From assembly GCA_951217055.1 (NCBI GenBank), contig OX578280.1, positions 61,575,633-61,639,632 of the forward strand: a stretch of DNA of 64,000 bases, read 5' to 3'. This DNA comes from Gerris lacustris (Eukaryota; Arthropoda; Insecta; Hemiptera; Gerridae). A program made the position numbers and the translations under genes. The notes under the pieces were generated by a model. That model did not search any database, was not told where the DNA came from, and was given only the letters and a program-made list of their open reading frames with translations. Shown here piece after piece: positions 59,101-64,000 of the stretch; position 1 is the first letter of the stretch, and every line of letters starts with the position of its first letter.

Positions 59101-59374
59101 ATTAAGTGTGGCACTTTCAAAAACTATACAAATTATGAGATGCACCAGTGTGTCGAATTTCGTTCAAATCCATCAATTTTTACGTCAGTTATCGTTAGAC
59201 AAACAAAAAACACCAACTTTTCAAAGCACAAGTCTCTGAAATGGAGAACTCACTACGCTCGTATAATAAAAATTTATTTTTTGAACCAAATCAGTTTATA
59301 TACCACGGCAATCAATGAAACTTTTTTTTACATTTTTGACTATTATTTATAACTGCAATTTAATTTTTATAAGC

Positions 59375-60700
59375 AACTAGCTGGGTACCCGTGCTTCGCT
59401 ACGGAGTGTTATTATAATTTGATAAGTTTATACACAACCATAAAGAAACATATAAATTATTTTACTACGCGAGAATATCTAGATTCTATCCCTCCCACTT
59501 ATTTCTATACCACCCTCCTCTTTGATAAGCTAATGCTAAAATATCCTAAATCACCCCCCCCCCCCCCCTAAATGAAAATATTACAAAACTATGCATAAGC
59601 ACAACTACTGTACTCTTAAAGAGCTTTTGCATTATGAAGGATATTCATTACATTGACCCCGTATTCATTACTTGTACCGTACCCCTGTGTACCAAATTTT
59701 AATTTCGAAAGTTCGTGTAGGCAGTGATTTCCCCCTTGCTTTGAAGGTCAAGTGTGCAAATTTTCATCGAGATTGGACTAAAACTGTAGATTTGTATAAG
59801 GAACATATTCACACATATACGTTGATTTTTATATATATAGCTATAAATTTCCATTAAAAAATTTACATAACAATTACTTTTCTCTTAAAGTGCTTTTCAA
59901 CGATATGCAATATATGAAGGGTATCCATTACTTTGACATTTACCCCGTACTCCTTTATACCAAAATTTAAATTTTGAAAATTCATGTCGACAGTGACCTC
60001 CCCCTAGCTTTGAAGTAAAAGTGTGTAAATATTCATCAAATTGGGATAAAACTGCAGATTTGTATAAAAGACACCCTAATACAGACACTTCTTTTTAATA
60101 AGATATATCTATATTTTTACATTTTACCTCCCAAAAAAAGTGTACATAATAACAATTACTGTACTCTTAAAGAGCTTTTCAACGATATGCATCACGAAGG
60201 GTATTCATTACTTTGACCCCGTATTCATTACTTGTACCCCGTACCTCTGTGTACCAAAATTTAAATTTCGAAAATTCATGTAGACCTTGATTTTCCCCTT
60301 GCTTTGAAGGTCAAGTGTGCAAATTTTCATCGAGATCGGACTAAAACTATATGTTTGTATAAAGAACAAATAAGATGTAGCTCTATTTTTCCATTTTACC
60401 CCCCTTTTAAATGAAAATATGACATAACATCAATTACTGTACTCTTAAAGAGCTTTTCAACGATATGCATCACGAAAGGTATTCATTACTTTGACCCCGC
60501 ATTTATTACTTGTACCCCGTACCCCTGTGTACCAAAATAATTGAGATTTCGAAAATTCATATAGACCTTGATTTTTCCATTGCTTTGAAGGTCAATTGTG
60601 CAAATTTTCATCGAGATCGGACTAAAACTGTAGATTTGTATGAAGAACAAACATACATACACACACACATACGTTGACTTTTATATATATATAGATAATG
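59375..60700 (+). repeat. RepQ: four tandem units of about 265 bp with a CTAGCTGGGTACCCG start
   Basis: The block starts ACTAGCTGGGTACCCGTGCT, a form common at ends of arthropod repeats. Units then repeat TACTGTACTCTTAAAGAGCT (about 59607, 59870, 60158, 60437), GAAGGGTATTCATTACTTTG, GTACCCCGTACC(C/T)CTGTGTACC and AAATTTTCATCGAGAT(T/C)GG. It ends in CATACATACACACACACATA and a short TA tract. A partial unit is at about 53800-53945. Confidence 0.8.
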
Positions 60701-60717
60701 ATCCTTTAGTGAATAGT

Positions 60718-61013
60718 CACCGAGTATAGAGACTAAATAGAGTAGCTAAAGAGGGAAGGCAGATGGGACCATATTTCCCCACCTCGAGAATACTAAGATT
60801 GAAACCTTCGTCCTGGTTGTCAGTTTTCAAATTATAATATAAACACCTTTTAAATACTTGTCTCCTGTCATAACACTACCTTTTTACACTGAGAAAAGTC
60901 TTGTATTTTATAGCTTGTTGGTATTCTAGGGGAGGGGGAAGGTGGTGCCAGTCCCCACTCACTCCGGCCTATATTATGACTATGACACCTCTATTTAGTC
61001 TCTATACTCGGTG
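60718..61013. mobile_element. RepO: 296-bp MITE with perfect 8-bp target duplication
   Basis: The terminal inverted repeats are 25 bp and perfect (CACCGAGTATAGAGACTAAA plus TAGAG). The direct repeat TGAATAGT flanks both sides (60710-60717 and 61014-61021). An 8-bp duplication is usual for hAT elements. The ends do not match the CAGNG hAT form, so the superfamily is only inferred. There is no coding capacity. Confidence 0.9.
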
Positions 61014-61021
61014 TGAATAGT

Positions 61022-61518
61022 ATTGGCTTGGCATTGACAGATATGACAGCTGCCCTCTGACAGAGCTTATTGGCTTTGATTATAATTTTAAATAAAACAA
61101 GACAGGTTAGCTTAAATAATAACTATCGAAAAGTTACTATTTAAAGATCCATGGATCATAAACAAAACATAACTAAATAAAGATCAATAAATAATAATTA
61201 TTCATGCCAGAGAGTACATTTCTACCTTAAAATTCAGGTAACAATTTAATTAGGTGGGCGCTGTTGATATTGTCCTGGGAAACCTGGGAAAAAAATTATT
61301 TAAATAATAACTAATTTGTATAAATTAGTTCATAGCAAGTTATTCCAATAACTAATAGAATACGTATTTTATATTATTCGAATCTCTCCATTAAGAAAGT
61401 AGGAATCTAAAGGGGGGTGCACTAGAGTTTGGTTATTCTAACCAGTCAATTTTAGTTTATATAGACAAAGCTATTTCCGTGTGAAAATAAACAGTACTAA
61501 TGGATTTGTTTAGGGATA
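61022..61518. other. Spacer between two transposons
   Basis: AT-rich; no feature recognised. Confidence 0.4.
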
Positions 61519-61835
61519 CAGTAGTCGCCGCTTAATGTGATCACTTTGGGACCAAGGCCTAGTGATCACATTAACCGACTGATAATAATAAGCAAAAGGC
61601 ACTACTGGAGAGAGTAAAACTAAAAAAAATAAAATTTTAAAAATAGGAAAATAACGGTGTTTATTACGTACACATAAAACACATGTGATCTACACATTAG
61701 AAAATAAACAAATAATTGAAATGACACTATACATATTTTACATAAAATTTAACTTAAAGTTGTTTTAGGGACATAACTATGTAATACACATAAATATATT
61801 ACTACATACGAGTACTAGTTATAAGTCAAAAATTC

Positions 61836-62156
61836 CTATCTACTTTGGAAATAATGTTCAATTGATGATTGAACTTGAGATTTTTTTATTATGTCAAATA
61901 CAAAACGTTCGTATTGATAGTGTTGTTGAAAGTCCTCGTCACGGAATTGAATACCTCTTCTTAAAACTTCCAGGGCATCGAGCATCTCTCTGTTAGAAGG
62001 AGGTCTGACATTTGGTTCATCATCACACCAAACACAATCTTTATTATCATCATCCTCTCTATCTTTTTCTCTGTCTTCCTTATCTTGTAATACTTTGGCA
62101 CAAATAGAGTCTTCAGTAATTTTCTCATCAGTTTGAACCTCACTGTCGCCATCCAC
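61836..62156 (-). pseudogene. C-terminal part of Tigger-like transposase
   Basis: A 106-codon frame is open, but it begins inside the transposase, not at its natural start. Its N-terminal half is very acidic (DKEDREKDREDDDNKDC), and its C-terminal half contains MLDALEVLRRGIQFRDEDF and a final QSSIEHYFQSR. An acidic linker followed by a short helical tail matches the C-terminal end of Tigger/jerky-type transposases as I recall them. It continues upstream in other frames (see 62157-62470). It is non-functional. Confidence 0.7.
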
Positions 62157-62480
62157 TCTTCATATTTTTTATTCTCAAGGCCACAGGGTTTTTCAATCGG
62201 TACCTCTTCTAATTCTGCCTGGTATTGTTTGATCGCTCACCTCGACCCAAACCAAATGCAAAGCTTCCAAAACATTGATTTTTTTGGCAATTTCATGAGC
62301 CCGTAGAGTCAGTACCAGTTTCAAGGCCTTCGTCGATCGCAGAGAGTACGGTTTTTCTCATCTGATTTCTGTAAAGGCCTTTAAAGGTACAGAGTACAGA
62401 TGATACCCTGCCTGGTCACTTGGCTGGATTAATGAGTTGATATTGGCCGGAAGAAAAACAACATCTCGGTCGAAAGACGA
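62157..62480 (-). pseudogene. Frameshifted DDE-domain end of Tigger-like transposase
   Basis: Three minus-strand frames must be combined to read it. VVFLPANINSLIQPSDQ (about 62415-62465) corresponds to the LPPNTTSLIQPLDQG motif, which in this family carries the last catalytic Asp region. FKGLYRNQMRK (about 62350-62385) and KINVLEALHLVW (about 62250-62290) follow in family order. At least two frameshifts and stops separate them. The DNA-binding half and the first catalytic residues were not found, so there is an internal deletion as well. Confidence 0.65.
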
Positions 62481-62994
62481 TCGTTCGATCTTACGATGTC
62501 AAACTTCTTTGACGAGGTGAGATCACGACGTTTTGAAACACTCATTCTTCGTCTGACTCTTTTTATAAAACAAAACTAATCGACTTCGAACTTAATGTTA
62601 ATTTGACAAAAGAGTAAGAAACATTGAAAGACAAAAAACTCACTAAGCTCGAGCTCTGTATAAGTGAAATGTCGTAGAAATAGGGGGAGAAATGGATGTT
62701 TAGATGTTCTATGAAGTAATAGAGGGGAAGGGAAATGTGGTTTGAGGTATACTTTCTGAGAATACTGGGTTTTAAAGACAAAACTCTTCTCGGTTTGCCG
62801 CAGCTCTAGTCGTTTCTCCGAAAATGAAATAAAAAAATTCAACGATCTCGACTCTCGACGATCACAATAAACGAAATACTGATAACAATAAACGGATAAT
62901 TTCTAATGCATTGGTATGGGCCCGTTCCAAGCTATTTTGATCACACTAAGCGGTTGATAACATTAACCGTGATCACATTAAGCGGCGACTACTG

Positions 62995-64000
62995 TATATA
63001 TTTACATTTAACTCTGGTATTTTAAAGGTGTGCTGCAGTTAAATTTAAGAAGTATATAATATATAATTTCTTTTAAGAACAGGAACAAACAGTGATAAAT
63101 CTAGTTAAAAGATGACGCACGTTCTTCAGTAATGATAATGATTGTATCTTTAGAAATGCTTATTACTTGTAGCTTGTAGGTGAATGATTCATCCGACCTA
63201 AATAAGTTTACTTTGTGAGTTATTAATAGAAAACGGAGAAAAGTAGAAACTAATGCTTAGACTTGAGACTTGTTAAACTTTTAATGTCCACTTTTGATTT
63301 CAGCTTTTGTATCACTATATTTATCCTTATTTCTTTTCAAAGGGCAAGGGCTTACTCTTACTTATAATAATAATAATAAAAATGCTTTATTAGTTGAAAA
63401 TACATTGATTGTTGTTTTTGTTTTTTACTCAGCATTTATAAGCTTTGGCCAATTTTCCGTCAGCTGGAGTTGGTCATTATAGGCCTTTTGATTAATACAA
63501 TCTACTTAAAAGTAAAAAGTAAATAACAAATTTAAATTAGTATACATGCAAATACATAATTAATAAATTGATATATGATAACAAACAATACATAAAGCTT
63601 TAAAATAGTATATAGTTACATGCACAAGTTAATTAATACATTTAAATGGTCGTAAATTAATAAGTTTTGCTAGATTTTCCACAAGACAGTTAATAACTAA
63701 ATAATTTTTAAAAGGAAAAAAATATCTACATGCATAAATAAATAATCTATTAAAAAGGATGTAATAATGATATTAAGCTAAAAAATTATAACTAAAATCA
63801 CAGCACTAATTAAATAAATAACATTAACTCATTTTAAATGAATGACATTCTCTCGCATTCCAAATAATATTTAAATTACTCTAGTATACTATAAAGAATG
63901 GAATAAATAAATGCCATATACATTGCTAGATACCGTGCTGCAGGATATATCCTCTGTAGTACCAAGCGCGCTCTGTAAAAAGCAACCAATGATTCCCAGT
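62995..64000. other. AT-rich end of window, nothing supported
   Basis: A 62-codon frame at 63294-63482 begins near a TTTCAG but is hydrophobic and Asn/Phe-rich. It includes an (AAT)n tract (63366-63380) followed by AAAATGCTTTATT, a form seen at 3' ends of some retroposons. I do not call it an exon. Confidence 0.35.

Larger units (their letters stand above)
57748..59272 (+). mobile_element. Composite RepG/RepH element, copy 2 (rearranged)
   Basis: It has the same head as 26682 (AACTAGTGATG, GTGCATAAAGAACTC, GGATAATTTTTCGG) and the same tail as copy 1 (ATCGTTAGACAAACA, AAGTCTCTGAAATGGAGAAC). The RepG array (58170-58460, four decayed units) is inverted relative to copy 1. A different tandem repeat (58490-58765) lies between it and the RepH units (58840-59100). 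The head begins immediately after exon 7 and its read-through frame. Confidence 0.7.
61519..62994 (-). mobile_element. pogo/Tigger-like DNA transposon, decayed
   Basis: The element is 1476 bp and flanked by TA (61517-61518 and 62995-62996). The TIRs are 26 bp, CAGTAGTCGCCGCTTAATGT followed by GATCAC, perfect on both sides. Each end has an inner inverted copy of the TTAATGTGATCAC motif, likely a transposase-binding repeat. The interior has minus-strand transposase remnants. CAGT ends with TA duplication are characteristic of the pogo branch of Tc1/mariner. Confidence 0.9.

Noticed and set aside
62563..62842. DNA-binding N-terminus of the Tigger transposase
   Set aside because: The frames there are Phe/Ser/Leu-rich with no helix-turn-helix pattern that I can recognise. 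It is more likely non-coding or too decayed.
63294..63482. Further exon of the host gene after a TTTCAG
   Set aside because: The frame is hydrophobic and low-complexity, contains an (AAT)n tract, and bears no resemblance to the acidic repeat exons.

Overview
The window is nuclear DNA from a eukaryote, most likely an insect or another arthropod. It is strongly AT-rich and has no bacterial gene organisation. The one convincing host gene is split by GT-AG introns. Nearly everything else is transposable-element debris: DNA transposons and MITEs with terminal inverted repeats (TIRs), tRNA-derived SINEs, a decayed LINE, hairpin arrays and microsatellites. I cannot name the species. Most long open frames here are chance or repeat-derived. 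I use local labels (RepA, RepB and so on) for repeat families recognised by comparing copies inside this window.

1-19.5 kb has no host gene. It holds RepA (291-803), RepB with a RepC inserted in it (1678-3027), RepD copies (3292-3870 and a tandem pair at 7502-8638), the foldback RepE with RepF inside it (4004-6370), an old RepC (9130-9615), a head-to-tail RepC triplet (15045-16917) and a RepH satellite array (18170-18850).

19.5-31.7 kb is a nest of elements. RepJ (19541-24013) has long inverted arms. RepK (24079-25659) contains a RepA-like element that itself contains a RepD. A composite RepG/RepH element (26682-29345) contains another RepD. A hAT remnant (30624-31134) abuts one half of an inverted RepI pair.

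31.7-43.6 kb is mostly unassigned AT-rich DNA with RepB, RepC, RepF, RepL, RepM and SINE copies.

43.6-57.7 kb is a plus-strand gene of unknown family. Seven exons join in phase to encode a basic/acidic N-terminus, a short coiled coil, a conserved-looking 121-codon exon, and then four consecutive phase 1-1 exons of 31, 39, 42 and 40 codons. These four are diverged copies of one acidic, Gln/Asp-rich repeat. Exons 5 and 6 also share flanking intron sequence, so the protein has grown by serial exon duplication. The gene is probably incomplete at both ends of what I can see, and its inferred reading frame has a TAG in the first exon. Its introns carry a seven-unit hairpin array, a long (TA)n tract, an antisense LINE remnant and several MITEs.

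57.7-64 kb holds a second, rearranged RepG/RepH composite, tandem repeats, a 296-bp MITE with a perfect 8-bp target duplication, and a decayed pogo/Tigger-like transposon (61519-62994) with a frameshifted minus-strand transposase. The last kilobase has no supported feature.
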